A stretch of 64,000 nucleotides of DNA from Citrobacter telavivensis (GCA_009363175.1 CP045205.1:5022001-5086000), one strand, 5' to 3'; positions 41,751 through 51,486 are shown, counted from the first letter of the stretch. Program-made: numbers and translations. The notes: a model not told the origin generated them from the letters alone.

Positions 41751-43145
41751 CTAATTAGTGGCGCAGTTTGCTATAGCCTGGAAGCACGCTGCACCTTTTG
41801 AATTGTTCGGTAAGACGATGTAGAACCGGTCATTTACAGGATCAAGAGCCATGGAATCGGGTGAGTTATGATTGGAACCATCAGACCAACTTTTTAAAGT
41901 GTAAGAACCACCTATAGCCACTGTACCGGACGGACAATAAGCAGACGCAACCGCTTTATTGGCACAGGTGGTTTCGCCAAAAACGGTTTGCATTTTGATT
42001 TTTGATGCGGCTGCCCACACACCGGATTGACAGGAAAGTATGGCTCCAGTGGCGTCGCGGCTTACAAGGCCGTTTGGTGAACAAACTGCGCCAGCAGTAT
42101 TGACTCCGTCGAGCTGCAAAACTTCTCCTGTAGAAAGTCTTCCATCAGCCCGCACACTTCCACCACGAACCTGACCGCTTGTATAAATATTCTTATTATT
42201 TATGACTCTAACCCAGTCATTATCTGACATATAAAAACCGCCGCCATACGTTTCATTTAGCCATCCCTTACTCCCTCGAGTTATGAACCAGCCATTATTT
42301 GAACGTATGTCGTTGTTAGCCGTTATTGTATTTCCTGCGGTGACGTTTGAACCGGCAGTAACATTCTGTCCTGTAACAGTTCCATTCGCAGTTATATTTC
42401 CAGTGGCCGCCACATCGCCACTGAAATTACCCGTTACGGCATTAATCGTGCCTGCGTTATTAAGATTGTTACCTCCCATATCAATACTGGTATGCATCGT
42501 GTTGAGGTCTGGCTTGCCGGTTACCGAAAAACGATAAAGGCGATCATTTTCACCGCGAGCAGCGCCCAGTTCATCTGTGGTCAGTAAAGCCGCAATATGT
42601 CCCTGAGTTGTACTTATCCCAAACTGTGAAAGAGGAATAGTCCAGCTGCCCATAGCGCCGGTAGCAGTTCCTGATGTCCATATATAGCCGCCCATACCAG
42701 AGGTGATATCCATTGATATCTGGCGCAGTGCGAGAAAAGGCAGTGCCGCGCCGTTTTGAGTGTAAACCAGTGCCTGCAGCTGATCTGTATTAGTGGCATT
42801 ACGAACAACAGCAGCCAGGTAAGCCTGTCCGTCTACTGTCGTCTCGCTGAACCCCTGCTCCAGAAATCCGGTGTTTTTCAGCATAGCGGGTGTAACCGTA
42901 ACCGGGGTCGTGGTGGTGGCACTTGAAAGCAAAGTATCGTAATAACGGCCAGTGTAGCTCTTCACAGCTTGTGTGAAGCGAGATACCTGTGACGCGGTAT
43001 TCAGCCAGGTCCGTTTTTGCATCCAGTCACTGATAAGGGTAAAGCCCCAGACGCTGACCACCAGGAGAATAATCAATGAAGCACCAGTGCTGAGGATAGC
43101 CCAGCCCCGGTCAGTCGTTTTATATGTGAACACAGGCATCACCAT
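41751..43145 (-). CDS. pilV: Type IVb minor pilin / tip adhesin PilV
   Basis: A 464-residue minor pilin carrying the variable adhesin of the thin pilus. Near the N-terminus TDRG-WAILSTGASLI is a type IV prepilin cleavage site followed by the hydrophobic helix. The constant part ends at GAILSCQSGVW, encoded by the minus-oriented sfx at 42015-42033; the last 93 codons are the cassette now in use (ends AIANCATN). Its start overlaps the pilU stop (ATGGTGA). In R64 the PilV tip selects recipients by LPS type. Confidence 0.93.
   Translation of the reverse strand: MVMPVFTYKTTDRGWAILSTGASLIILLVVSVWGFTLISDWMQKRTWLNTASQVSRFTQAVKSYTGRYYDTLLSSATTTTPVTVTPAMLKNTGFLEQGFSETTVDGQAYLAAVVRNATNTDQLQALVYTQNGAALPFLALRQISMDITSGMGGYIWTSGTATGAMGSWTIPLSQFGISTTQGHIAALLTTDELGAARGENDRLYRFSVTGKPDLNTMHTSIDMGGNNLNNAGTINAVTGNFSGDVAATGNITANGTVTGQNVTAGSNVTAGNTITANNDIRSNNGWFITRGSKGWLNETYGGGFYMSDNDWVRVINNKNIYTSGQVRGGSVRADGRLSTGEVLQLDGVNTAGAVCSPNGLVSRDATGAILSCQSGVWAAASKIKMQTVFGETTCANKAVASAYCPSGTVAIGGSYTLKSWSDGSNHNSPDSMALDPVNDRFYIVLPNNSKGAACFQAIANCATN
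42015..42033 (-). repeat. sfx site 6, inside pilV
   Basis: Exact consensus sfx in minus orientation, marking the border between constant and variable parts of PilV. It is the only intact site in this orientation and so the common partner for Rci inversions. Confidence 0.9.
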
Positions 43146-43807
43146 GTAATAAGCGGTTGATACAATTTAAACAGGGTCACAGAAATCGCGCCGGCGCACA
43201 GCCAGGGTCCCATCGGCCCTCCTTCAGTTATGCGACGAACAGATATCTGCCAGAGCACAAAGAGCACCACGCCGATCAGCAGAGCATAAAGCCCCTCTCG
43301 CCCTCCCAACCAGGCCGCAATAGCACCGGCCAACCAGACATCGCCAAGCCCCAGACACTCACGGGCATGAATCCTAAAGGTGACATAACGCCAGACGCCA
43401 AAAATCACCAGCGCAGTGGTAGCTGTGAGGAAGTGCCCTATAAAGCCGGGAGCGATAAGAGCGGAAACAAGACCGGCAATAAGACACCTTATCGTCAATT
43501 CTCGGGGCAGAAATCCTGTGAACGCATCGGTAAGCGTCAACCTGAAAAGAAAGAGGCAGAACAACAGAGACATCAGTCGCTCCAGTAGCGGCACAGGGGA
43601 CAGCATCATGCCAGTTGCCGCTGTAGCGTAAAGCCAGATGAAGCCGGTGGATGCAGGGGCGAAAAAAACAGCAAACCATTCCTGATCATCATCCAATATC
43701 ATCAGGCTGAGACGAACCAGGCTCCTCATAAAACTGAATAAGCTGAGGCATAGAGGAAAAATGATAATGACAGTTGGCCAGGGCATACTCAGCGTCAGCA
43801 GTGTCAC
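43139..43807 (-). CDS. pilU: Prepilin peptidase PilU
   Basis: A 222-residue polytopic membrane protease (A24 family) that cleaves PilS and PilV. The two catalytic Asp lie in LTDAFTGFLP (about residue 90) and GLGDVWLAG (about 150, GxGD motif). It starts at GTG 43807 overlapping the pilT stop (GTGA), with GGGGAA upstream. Confidence 0.9.
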   Translation of the reverse strand: MTLLTLSMPWPTVIIIFPLCLSLFSFMRSLVRLSLMILDDDQEWFAVFFAPASTGFIWLYATAATGMMLSPVPLLERLMSLLFCLFLFRLTLTDAFTGFLPRELTIRCLIAGLVSALIAPGFIGHFLTATTALVIFGVWRYVTFRIHARECLGLGDVWLAGAIAAWLGGREGLYALLIGVVLFVLWQISVRRITEGGPMGPWLCAGAISVTLFKLYQPLITW

Positions 43808-44283
43808 AGTTTTATTCCCCGTTCATTAAGTAAAAGCCGACGATAAATGGCATAAATCCGGTTGGCATAGGACTCGCGAGTTTCATGCCGGTCCTTACGA
43901 AAACCTGCGTTATAAGAGCCAAGACAGTTCCAGCTTATGCCGCATACCTGAAAATGCTTCGCCAGTATCCAGGTACCTATCTGAACGTTGAGGCACGGAC
44001 GGTTCAGGAGGTCCTGTGAGCTGCGAATGTAACCCTGCGCTATCAGCGAAGCGATATGCGATGAATTGACCTGCATCAGTCCATAATCGGTACTGAGTGC
44101 CTGCCCGGTCTTTTTGTCACGATTAATATTTGTGACATCCGGTCGCAGGCTGCTTTCACCTATGGCTATTGCCTTAACCAGTAGCGGGTCAATGTGGTAT
44201 TTAGCGCCCGCCGATTCAAAGCAGAATGCATCCACCCGTGGGCAAACCAAAATCAGCAGCAGAAAAGCGGACAGGCGCAGCAT
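43804..44283 (-). CDS. pilT: Pilus lytic transglycosylase PilT
   Basis: A 159-residue secreted protein with signal peptide ending RVDA. SLT-type domain: CFESAGAKYHIDPLLVKAIA, catalytic Glu in IGESSL (about residue 44) and STDYGLMQVNSSH. In R64-type naming PilT is the transglycosylase, not the retraction ATPase. It lies between pilS and pilU. Confidence 0.88.
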   Translation of the reverse strand: MLRLSAFLLLILVCPRVDAFCFESAGAKYHIDPLLVKAIAIGESSLRPDVTNINRDKKTGQALSTDYGLMQVNSSHIASLIAQGYIRSSQDLLNRPCLNVQIGTWILAKHFQVCGISWNCLGSYNAGFRKDRHETRESYANRIYAIYRRLLLNERGIKL

Positions 44284-44287
44284 GTCA

Positions 44288-44884
44288 TCAGCCGTTATGG
44301 GTGAAGACCAGTGTATTGTTACCTGTCATTCCGCTGTCTGATGAGCAGGTTTTGCCTGCCTCTTCTGCACTGACCAGACCGTCACTGTAATCAGTACTGT
44401 TAATGGTGATAGCACTGAATGCTCCACCGGAACCGAGCTGTGTAGTGATAGAGATGCAGTCTGCCTGCGGAACTTTCTGCGTTGTAACTGAAAATCCATT
44501 GTTAAATCCATTCGATGCCACAGGAGCCAGAACGACCTGACCACCATAACCGTTCCACATCGTAGCGGTACCGGAACTGGCTGTTCCCTGGATAGTCCAG
44601 CCAGCCTTTGGTGCGCCCCCCTGCTGGATAAGCGTTCCCGTCATAGTTGTACCGCTCGTAAAGTTATATCCCCCCTGCGCCTGCTTAAGCGACTGCGCGT
44701 TTGTCACGACGGTCTGGAGATTTGAAACCTCAACGGCAACGGACTTTTTCCCCCAAAGACTCCAGACCAGAGCACCAACCAGAGCCAGTACGATAATCGT
44801 CCCGATCGCAATGGTACCGTGTTCAAGAATGCCCCAGCCCCGGTCAGGCTGATGTTGGCGATGTGGTAATGTCTGAGCTGACAT
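44288..44884 (-). CDS. pilS: Major type IVb prepilin PilS
   Basis: A 198-residue prepilin: leader ending PDRG with cleavage before WGILEHGTIAIGTIIVLALV, the usual hydrophobic assembly helix. The globular part has two Cys (ADCISITT and GKTCSSDS) that probably form the D-loop disulfide. Main subunit of the thin pilus. Confidence 0.92.
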   Translation of the reverse strand: MSAQTLPHRQHQPDRGWGILEHGTIAIGTIIVLALVGALVWSLWGKKSVAVEVSNLQTVVTNAQSLKQAQGGYNFTSGTTMTGTLIQQGGAPKAGWTIQGTASSGTATMWNGYGGQVVLAPVASNGFNNGFSVTTQKVPQADCISITTQLGSGGAFSAITINSTDYSDGLVSAEEAGKTCSSDSGMTGNNTLVFTHNG

Positions 44885-44893
44885 GGCGGTTCC

Positions 44894-46009
44894 TTAATGT
44901 AAGTTGAAAGTGTTCATGTCCTGAATCTGCATCACCATCATCAGGATGAGTAAGAAGAAACTCATAATCAGAACGAGAGAAAAGAGTTTGGTGGCATTCG
45001 CCCGACGCGCGACGCGCGCGAGCGCCTGCTCCAGCCAGCGGTCCGCATAATTGGTGATGAGCGAAGCAGCACCATCCCCCTTATCCAGAAGAGAGAGATA
45101 GTTCACAGCCTCACGGCTCGGAAAATCATATCCGCTGTTACGCAGAGCTCTGCCAAGTGAATCGCCTTCACTCATGCACTCCATCGCGGCCTCGATGCGT
45201 TCCTGCAGCCAGGGCGGTGCAAAACCGTTAAGGATCTGCAAAGCTTTGAGTTCCTGGACACCCGAACCAAGAAGCGCGCCAATATTCATAAGAAATACAG
45301 CTCCCTGCAGGTCTTTATAAACAGACCATGGTAGTAACCAGTCAGCACAGCGCCTGAGACGGCCGCGCCAGCGGGGCAGCGACCAGAAAGACAGCAGCAC
45401 AAGCCCTGCGGCTGTAGCGGCAGAAGCAACACCCCACTCGGAACTCCACTTCGCTACTCCATTCATAAACCCGAGTGCACCGGTCCAGCGAGCTGGATCG
45501 GACATTTTGCTCATGGTGGGAACAAGTGCGAGATTGTTGGCCAGTAGTAGCCCCGTACTCAGGATGGCAAGCGCGGCAGGAAATACTGAGGCAAAAATTA
45601 CCTGCCCAAGAATTCGCCGACGGGCAACAATCAACTTATCAGCCTGCATCAGCGCGGCAGGAATATTACCGGTTTCCATCCCGGCGCTGATAAGCGCGGC
45701 CTCTTCGTAAGGTGCCCAGGCAGCCAGAACATCCTGCAGCGCGCGGCCAGGACGGTTGTCGTTCACACCCTCGATGCAGTCCTGAACAAGTTCATAATAA
45801 GGATGCCAGCGCCTGCCAAAATCAGTATGTACATCGCCGATCATGGTCAGCGCGTCTTTCAGGGCCTTACGGTTTTCAAGAAGAAAGCGCAGCGTTTCGT
45901 AAAATGGCTGGCGGTATTTCCCAGTAAAAGTGGCTCTGACAAGCCGGTAGCGAATCCTTTCAGGGAACGACATTTCCCGGGATGGATAAAAATGGCTGTC
46001 ACTTTCCAT
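44894..46009 (-). CDS. pilR: Pilus inner-membrane platform protein PilR
   Basis: A 371-residue GspF/PilC-like membrane protein with two T2SSF domains and helices near residues 155-180 (VIFASVFPAALAILSTGLLL), 215-235 and at the C-terminus (FSLVLIMSFFLLILMMVM). ATG 46009 lies inside the end of pilQ and is preceded by GAGGTG; the longer frame upstream is pilQ read in another frame. Confidence 0.9.
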   Translation of the reverse strand: MESDSHFYPSREMSFPERIRYRLVRATFTGKYRQPFYETLRFLLENRKALKDALTMIGDVHTDFGRRWHPYYELVQDCIEGVNDNRPGRALQDVLAAWAPYEEAALISAGMETGNIPAALMQADKLIVARRRILGQVIFASVFPAALAILSTGLLLANNLALVPTMSKMSDPARWTGALGFMNGVAKWSSEWGVASAATAAGLVLLSFWSLPRWRGRLRRCADWLLPWSVYKDLQGAVFLMNIGALLGSGVQELKALQILNGFAPPWLQERIEAAMECMSEGDSLGRALRNSGYDFPSREAVNYLSLLDKGDGAASLITNYADRWLEQALARVARRANATKLFSLVLIMSFFLLILMMVMQIQDMNTFNLH

Positions 46010-47573
46010 CAGGCACCTCACAATCCATGATGTCATCCTCATCCAGCGGACAGATGAGATCGCCTTCCAGCGGATCAACAAGACCCTCTGCCAGATAACG
46101 CAACAGATGCATGCGGCGAGTAATCCCACCCTGGTTTACCCAGTACTTTCTGGCAACTGAAGGCCCATGTGAAAGCCAAAGTTGCATCAGGCGAGCATCT
46201 GTCCGGACAACTTCGGCAATAGCTGTTCGCCCTGTAACGCCACGACTGATAATGCGTCCGGTCAGTGGTACCGTTTTCCGGCAGTGTTCACATCCCTCAT
46301 AGTTGCGGAAGAAGAGATTTTTCGGTTCGCACAAGCCCGCGACAGAACAATATTTTTCGAGACGCGCGCGGGTTTCTTCATCAAGCTCAGGGACTTTGAC
46401 TTCCCACGGTACCCGGCAGTGTTCACACAACAGCGGCACCAGACGCTGGCCAATCAGGCCAGTGATGAGTGCAGCATCCGCCAGAAGGTGGCGATCAATA
46501 CCGAAATGCTCCATACGACGCAGGGAGCCGATAGGGCTCTGGGTGTGCAGGGTCGACAGCACCAGGTGGCCGGTTTCACTGGCGAAAATGGCGGCGAGAA
46601 GGGAATACAGGTCACGGATCTCACCGTTCAGGATGGCATCCGGATCGAGACGAAGTGCAGAGGCGTTTCCGTTACTCCAGGCGCGGCTGATGGCCTCCGG
46701 TGAATTGTCTTCCGGCATAACGGGGGTCTGAATACCACCCGGAATACGCCCCTCGGGCGGGTTTTCCAGCGTGAGCAGGCGCTTTTTACCGCCGGTCAGT
46801 TTCAGCCAGATATCACTGAACACGCGCAACGTGGCGCTCTTCCCTGAACCAGTAGGCCCGGTCAGCAGCGTCATGCCTTCCGGCATACGCAGGATCTGCA
46901 GGATGAGCTTAATCTGCTCAGGCAAAAAACCCAGTTGCGGCAGCGTCGGTATATTGTCCCCGTCATCCGGGATCAGACGCATGACCACTATCAGCCCATC
47001 CGGAGTAGGACGGTGTTCGTAGCGGGCGCCATAGAGGCCGGCGCGGCGGGCGAACTTTGCATCGATGCGCCCTGACTGCTCACGACCGGCAAAGAATGAC
47101 TGCTCGCGCACGTCGCACATGGAAAGATAAGATGTGGAGGCCAGCGTCATACCCTCCACATCTTTCACTTCATCCACCACCTCCAGCTCGCCGTGAATAC
47201 GCAACTGAACGATGCAAATCTTGCGATCACCGCTTATTTCCATATGAATATCAGAGGCATTAAAGTCGTTACCCAGCCTCATATAGCTGATGACCTTATC
47301 CTGCGACACACTGACGTCACGGTTACTTAGATCCGCCTCGCTCACACCCTGGTTAAGCCCACGGCCCTGACGTTCTGCCACTTCACGCCGCCGGTTCAGT
47401 TCGCTGAGTGTAACAAACTCAGTTTTTGCATCAGCCCATGTCCGGGTGACATCCATAACCCAGCGCTGTATGCCAGGGTCTTTTCGCCGGTTGCCGTCGA
47501 TGAGTAGCGTAACCCCTCCAGACGGATGCTGCTCGGCAAAGACAAAATCCATGATTTCTTTATCAGAAGACAT
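45999..47573 (-). CDS. pilQ: Pilus assembly ATPase PilQ
   Basis: A 524-residue GspE/VirB11-type secretion ATPase. Walker A GPTGSGKSATL (about residue 237), Asp/His boxes around LRLDPDAILNGEIRD and HLVLSTLHTQSP. Four Cys as two CxxC (LLCEHC and GCEHC) are the zinc site of GspE-type ATPases. ATG 47573 suits the GAGG upstream; ATG 47576 and GTG 47579 are alternatives. It powers thin-pilus extension. Confidence 0.92.
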   Translation of the reverse strand: MSSDKEIMDFVFAEQHPSGGVTLLIDGNRRKDPGIQRWVMDVTRTWADAKTEFVTLSELNRRREVAERQGRGLNQGVSEADLSNRDVSVSQDKVISYMRLGNDFNASDIHMEISGDRKICIVQLRIHGELEVVDEVKDVEGMTLASTSYLSMCDVREQSFFAGREQSGRIDAKFARRAGLYGARYEHRPTPDGLIVVMRLIPDDGDNIPTLPQLGFLPEQIKLILQILRMPEGMTLLTGPTGSGKSATLRVFSDIWLKLTGGKKRLLTLENPPEGRIPGGIQTPVMPEDNSPEAISRAWSNGNASALRLDPDAILNGEIRDLYSLLAAIFASETGHLVLSTLHTQSPIGSLRRMEHFGIDRHLLADAALITGLIGQRLVPLLCEHCRVPWEVKVPELDEETRARLEKYCSVAGLCEPKNLFFRNYEGCEHCRKTVPLTGRIISRGVTGRTAIAEVVRTDARLMQLWLSHGPSVARKYWVNQGGITRRMHLLRYLAEGLVDPLEGDLICPLDEDDIMDCEVPDGK

Positions 47574-47580
47574 CATCACC

Positions 47581-48078
47581 TCAAAATGAAAGTTCAGAAT
47601 TGTCGCTGAGGCGTACGATCGTGGAGGTAACCTCCGTGACCCGCTTTGAGGTTCCGGGAAGCTGATCGCCTTTTGCTACTTCTGTGACTCCGCCATCCGG
47701 CAGAACAATGCGTGCACGCAACTGCGAGCCACGGCCGTAAATCTCCTGAAGGCGCACACCACCGGTCCGCTTTTCACCGACTGCACTGGCAGTCTGTTGT
47801 GAAGGAGCTGGCTGCGCCATAAGCGGCATGGCAGGCTGGGCGGCAGTAGACAGATAATTCCTGTCAGTACTCTGTCCGGACTGGCTTTCACGCAGCTGCT
47901 GCTCCAGACGCGCCGTCTGCACTTTCTGCTCCAGAATGAGGTTGCGCGCCTGAGCTGCTTCAAGTTCGCCAAGCGTAACGTTCGGCGGAAGCGCATCACT
48001 GGTTACGGTTGCCACTGCCTGCCCGCAGAACAGAGCGGACAGCAGCAGGCCCGTTCCCGCGGGATTAATTCTGCGCAT
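47581..48078 (-). CDS. pilP: Pilus protein PilP
   Basis: A 165-residue secreted protein: signal peptide ending GQAVA, coiled coil (LEQQLRESQS) and the conserved C-terminal beta domain (RGSQLRARIVLPDGGVTEVA). Overlaps the pilO end. Part of the inner-membrane to secretin bridge in R64-like pili. Confidence 0.87.
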   Translation of the reverse strand: MRRINPAGTGLLLSALFCGQAVATVTSDALPPNVTLGELEAAQARNLILEQKVQTARLEQQLRESQSGQSTDRNYLSTAAQPAMPLMAQPAPSQQTASAVGEKRTGGVRLQEIYGRGSQLRARIVLPDGGVTEVAKGDQLPGTSKRVTEVTSTIVRLSDNSELSF

Positions 48079-49345
48079 AAATGCTCCCCTTCATGGTGTA
48101 GTCGAACTGCCCCTGCGGGCTCATGGTGATTGACACGCTGTTCAGGCGGAGCCCGGTCGCATCAAAATCCTGCAGCAGACGTTCAGGCTGCAAACGCGAG
48201 CTGACAGTAAAAGTGAATTCGCGCCAGTCCTGTACGGGCATGGTTTTCTCTTGTCCTGGCGCGACCGCTGGCGGTTTCACTTCACTGAACTTGACTTCCA
48301 GGTTGCGGCGCTGCAGGTGCGAAATGAAACGTATCAGTTGGGCATCCGCGCCAGGCAAGGCCTCGTCGGTATACTCACTTACGCTGTATTTCCGGAAGGG
48401 AATGAATACGTCGCCGTTTTTACCTCCTTCCTGAAGGTTGAAAACAGCAGAATGCCCAAGAAGCACCCTTGCGCGGTGGGAGAAATCCTCCACCGTCGCA
48501 CCAGGTGTGGCGAGGTAACGCAAGCGCAGGCCTTCAGGGACACATTCACCGTCCGTAAAGCGCCAGCCAGCCACCGAGGCGAAAAGTGGTTCGCGTGTCA
48601 GCCAGCAATTACCAAGTAAAAGCGAAACTGGTGGCTGAGAGGCCCACGGATGCGGCGCTCGGGCTGGCGCAGCTGGCTTATCAGCAGACATCGCCATTCG
48701 GGCGCGAAACTCTGCCATTGCAGCAGCCTGTTCCGCTTTTTGCTGAACGTCGTCGTACCAGTAAATTCCTGCTGCTGCCACGAGTGTAATAAGCGCAGCA
48801 GGCATAATGAGAGACATCGTCGTCAGGCGCTTACCCAGGCGGCAACGCTTCAGTTGCGAACGGTTCAGCCTGTCAGTGAGCGAGGTTGCATCACAATTAT
48901 CATCTGCGGTTGCAGCACAGCGCAGACCCGGTGTATCAGCATCGTTAAAACGCAGGAAGTTTTCTGCTGCTGATTCTATCTTCGCGCGTGAACCGGTCAC
49001 ATCACCCATGACAGAAAGTTGCCCACCGCTGGCTGCAAAGAAAACCCAGAGATCTTCGTTGTGGCTGAGACGGTATATCCCCCATGTATTTCCCCCTTCA
49101 GACAGCAGGAATGCTACTGCAAGAGAGTAAGGGCTCCGTCGCACACGCCCGGGGGAAACGACCCCCATCATTGATGCGTTACGCCTGCCGGCAACTACTA
49201 CATGCGTGTCAGGTGAGGCTTTTCCCCGGAATCGCGTTAACAGTGCGCTCCGCTGCTGCTCCCAATGAAGTCCTGCCATCCAGTCGCGACGGTGGTGGGT
49301 GACTCGAATGCCGCTACGGAGTGAAGATTTTTTCTTTGATGACAT
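48065..49345 (-). CDS. pilO: Pilus protein PilO
   Basis: A 426-residue protein with an N-terminal cytoplasmic domain, one membrane helix near residue 190 (LTTMSLIMPAALITLVAAAG) and a periplasmic domain (KFSEVKPPAVAPG, SITMSPQGQFDYTMKG). Position between pilN and pilP identifies R64-type PilO. It connects the assembly ATPase side to the periplasm. Confidence 0.88.
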   Translation of the reverse strand: MSSKKKSSLRSGIRVTHHRRDWMAGLHWEQQRSALLTRFRGKASPDTHVVVAGRRNASMMGVVSPGRVRRSPYSLAVAFLLSEGGNTWGIYRLSHNEDLWVFFAASGGQLSVMGDVTGSRAKIESAAENFLRFNDADTPGLRCAATADDNCDATSLTDRLNRSQLKRCRLGKRLTTMSLIMPAALITLVAAAGIYWYDDVQQKAEQAAAMAEFRARMAMSADKPAAPARAPHPWASQPPVSLLLGNCWLTREPLFASVAGWRFTDGECVPEGLRLRYLATPGATVEDFSHRARVLLGHSAVFNLQEGGKNGDVFIPFRKYSVSEYTDEALPGADAQLIRFISHLQRRNLEVKFSEVKPPAVAPGQEKTMPVQDWREFTFTVSSRLQPERLLQDFDATGLRLNSVSITMSPQGQFDYTMKGSIYAQN

Positions 49346-49348
49346 GGA

Positions 49349-51022
49349 TTACCTCAGCAGAACAGGGGTGATCATAATCACGAGCGTGTTACGACCGCGC
49401 GTACCGTTCTGGCCACCGCCCAGGATAAAGTTGTCGGGTGTGAATGTTCCCTGCTTGTTTGCAGAAAGGTTCTGTTGCTCAGATCCGGTTAATACCAGTG
49501 TCTGGCCTGAGCGCAGGTTAACTTTACGTGCCAGCCCCTGTGTCGAGGTATTCGGTATATCGTTACGGGTATTCCCGTCCCTACTGATAAATTTCTCTAT
49601 CTGCGGTGGACTGGTATAGCTAAAAGCGAACTGCAGTTGCACGTCACCGTTTTCCTGGATGAACGGCAGCATGGTCATGAACAAACCGGTGGTGATTGTG
49701 GTTACGGTCTGTGAGGAAGTAACCCCGACGTTAGCTGTTGCAGTTGAACTGGAACTTGTCAGAACGCCCTGTTGGTTTGAGAGCTGATAAGCTACCGGCG
49801 TCAGATTTGCTGTTGGGTCGGTCTGGTTCAGCGCCATGCTGACGTTGCCCTGCTCGGAAAGCGCTTTAATCAGCAGGCTGGAGCCGGAAAATTTGGCGGC
49901 ATTGCCTGTTGCCGTGTCGAGAATCGAAATGCCGGCACTGCCTGCTGAAGTCGAAGCATTGGCCATTGAACCGGTCAGAGTGGCGCCAAAATTGTGCAGG
50001 GATTTGTATACGAGCCCCCAGTCAAGACCCAGTTGCTCATTACGCGTCTGGTTGACGCTGACAATCTGTATGTTGAGCTGGACCTGCCTGCTTAGAACCT
50101 TATTCTGATACTCAATGTAACGACCAATACGATCCAGAACGTCCGGTGTGTCAGTAACACTCAACGTGCCAGTAGCTGCTGAAAGCCAGAAACGACCAGA
50201 TTTTGGCGTCAGCATCTGCTCGATGGTTTTACGAATGTCGTCGTACAGGTCGCTGTTCATGCCATAATCGGTCTTCTGATTAGAGCTAATGTCTCCGCTC
50301 GTCCCCCCCGATGTGCCGCCACCGCTGCCCAGCTGATTGCCAGAGCCGGAGTTAATTGATGCGCTACTGTTTACTTTCGTATTCAGGATAACGAGCTGAA
50401 AAGTGCGGGTATCCTGTCGATAAAAATAAACTCCGTTTCCGTCACTGCGCCATGACAGCCCGTACCCGCTGGCTTCGACATCGAGCAGATCACGAACATC
50501 TCCCTGGAATTTAAGGCCACGCATGAGCGCCGGTGATGGCTGAACGGAGACGGGCTGAGCTGACGTAGCCCCCATCTGTGCCAGGGGAACCCGACCATTG
50601 TCATCCGGCGCCGGCAGTTGACCACTCATCTGAGAAGTTACCACGCTGCCGGTACTCACGTTGCTCAGCGCAGCAAATGCATCTGGTGTGATGGAGACTC
50701 GTATACCACATAGCGCAGTGATGCGCTGTCCCAGCTCAGGCAGTGAAATGCCGTCAGGACGATTAATCGTTATCTGACAGGGAGGCAGATTCTTTTCGTC
50801 CGGAGTGGAGACCACCGGCGTGACTGGCTGCAGGTTTACCCAGGGCTTATCCATCCAGACAACAGTTGGTTGTGATATGGACTGACGACTCTGCAACACT
50901 CGCTGAGCCGTATCGGCCTGCCCAACGGCTTCCTTGTCTATTTTGCTGATTTCATTCAGCGAACATGATGACAGCACAAACGCAGCGGTAAGTACTGTCA
51001 GGCAGAAAGGTATACGCGGCAT
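49349..51022 (-). CDS. pilN: Pilus secretin lipoprotein PilN
   Basis: A 557-residue outer-membrane secretin. Lipoprotein signal FCLTVLTAAFVLSSC with lipobox L-S-S-C; N domains, a Gly/Ser-rich stretch (SGSGNQLGSGGGTSGGTSGD, about residues 232-251) and the C-terminal secretin beta region (SGQTLVLTGSEQQN ... NTLVIMITPVLLR). ATG 51022 gives the signal. It forms the outer-membrane channel of the thin pilus. Confidence 0.92.
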   Translation of the reverse strand: MPRIPFCLTVLTAAFVLSSCSLNEISKIDKEAVGQADTAQRVLQSRQSISQPTVVWMDKPWVNLQPVTPVVSTPDEKNLPPCQITINRPDGISLPELGQRITALCGIRVSITPDAFAALSNVSTGSVVTSQMSGQLPAPDDNGRVPLAQMGATSAQPVSVQPSPALMRGLKFQGDVRDLLDVEASGYGLSWRSDGNGVYFYRQDTRTFQLVILNTKVNSSASINSGSGNQLGSGGGTSGGTSGDISSNQKTDYGMNSDLYDDIRKTIEQMLTPKSGRFWLSAATGTLSVTDTPDVLDRIGRYIEYQNKVLSRQVQLNIQIVSVNQTRNEQLGLDWGLVYKSLHNFGATLTGSMANASTSAGSAGISILDTATGNAAKFSGSSLLIKALSEQGNVSMALNQTDPTANLTPVAYQLSNQQGVLTSSSSTATANVGVTSSQTVTTITTGLFMTMLPFIQENGDVQLQFAFSYTSPPQIEKFISRDGNTRNDIPNTSTQGLARKVNLRSGQTLVLTGSEQQNLSANKQGTFTPDNFILGGGQNGTRGRNTLVIMITPVLLR

Positions 51023-51041
51023 CCGCAGCTCCCTGATTCTG

Positions 51042-51485
51042 TTAGTTAAGATAAACAATGCTGCCTTCCGTCACACCGGACGGCAGAGACAGGTTCATAT
51101 CAGTGCCATCCGCCATCCGCAGATGACCGCCGCTTACGGTCAGGGCAAGCGCAGAAGTCACTGAGCGGGCGCGCAACGCGGCATAAACACCGTCTGTTTC
51201 AGGTACCCAGATCCACAGGCGACCGTTCTGAATAATGCTTTTGATGCGACTGTCTGGTAACGGCAGCATTCCAGTCAGTGCGGTTGATACGGGGCCATCT
51301 GTTATGGACCGCCCGTGACGCCAATTATTTACGACATCAGCAGTCCGAAGCATGTCTGCTGCAAGCTGTTCAGGCTGAGTCTGCTGCAGCGCAAGCCGTA
51401 CATGCTCTGATGAGTGGTGCTGTGCATCACCGGCTATCAAGATGATGACAAGACAAAGCGCGAAAACTGGCAGCGCATATCCCAT
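51042..51485 (-). CDS. pilM: Pilus protein PilM
   Basis: A 147-residue protein with an N-terminal hydrophobic helix (LPVFALCLVIILIAGDA) and a soluble remainder (LRMADGTDMNLSLPSGVTEG). It starts just past the pilL stop (TGATATG), so the two are coupled. R64-type PilM, required for pilus formation; exact role unknown. Confidence 0.87.
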   Translation of the reverse strand: MGYALPVFALCLVIILIAGDAQHHSSEHVRLALQQTQPEQLAADMLRTADVVNNWRHGRSITDGPVSTALTGMLPLPDSRIKSIIQNGRLWIWVPETDGVYAALRARSVTSALALTVSGGHLRMADGTDMNLSLPSGVTEGSIVYLN

Positions 51486-51486
51486 A

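Larger units (their letters stand above)
40250..42033. mobile_element. Shufflon: pilV C-terminal cassettes with sfx sites
   Basis: Six 19-bp sfx-type sites (consensus CTGTCAATCCGGTGTGTGG) surround five spare cassettes and the cassette now joined to pilV. Each site encodes C-Q-S-G-V-W, so any cassette can be fused in frame. The five spare cassettes all face the plus strand while the pilV-borne site faces minus, so inversion between it and any other site swaps the PilV C-terminus. Confidence 0.9.

Noticed and set aside
43157..43588. Plus-strand open frame of 143 codons opposite pilU
   Set aside because: Highly polar composition with no domain, fully inside the prepilin peptidase gene.
44894..46129. 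Longer pilR starting at 46129
   Set aside because: The first 40 residues are pilQ read in another frame; ATG 46009 has a ribosome site and gives the family's usual N-terminus.
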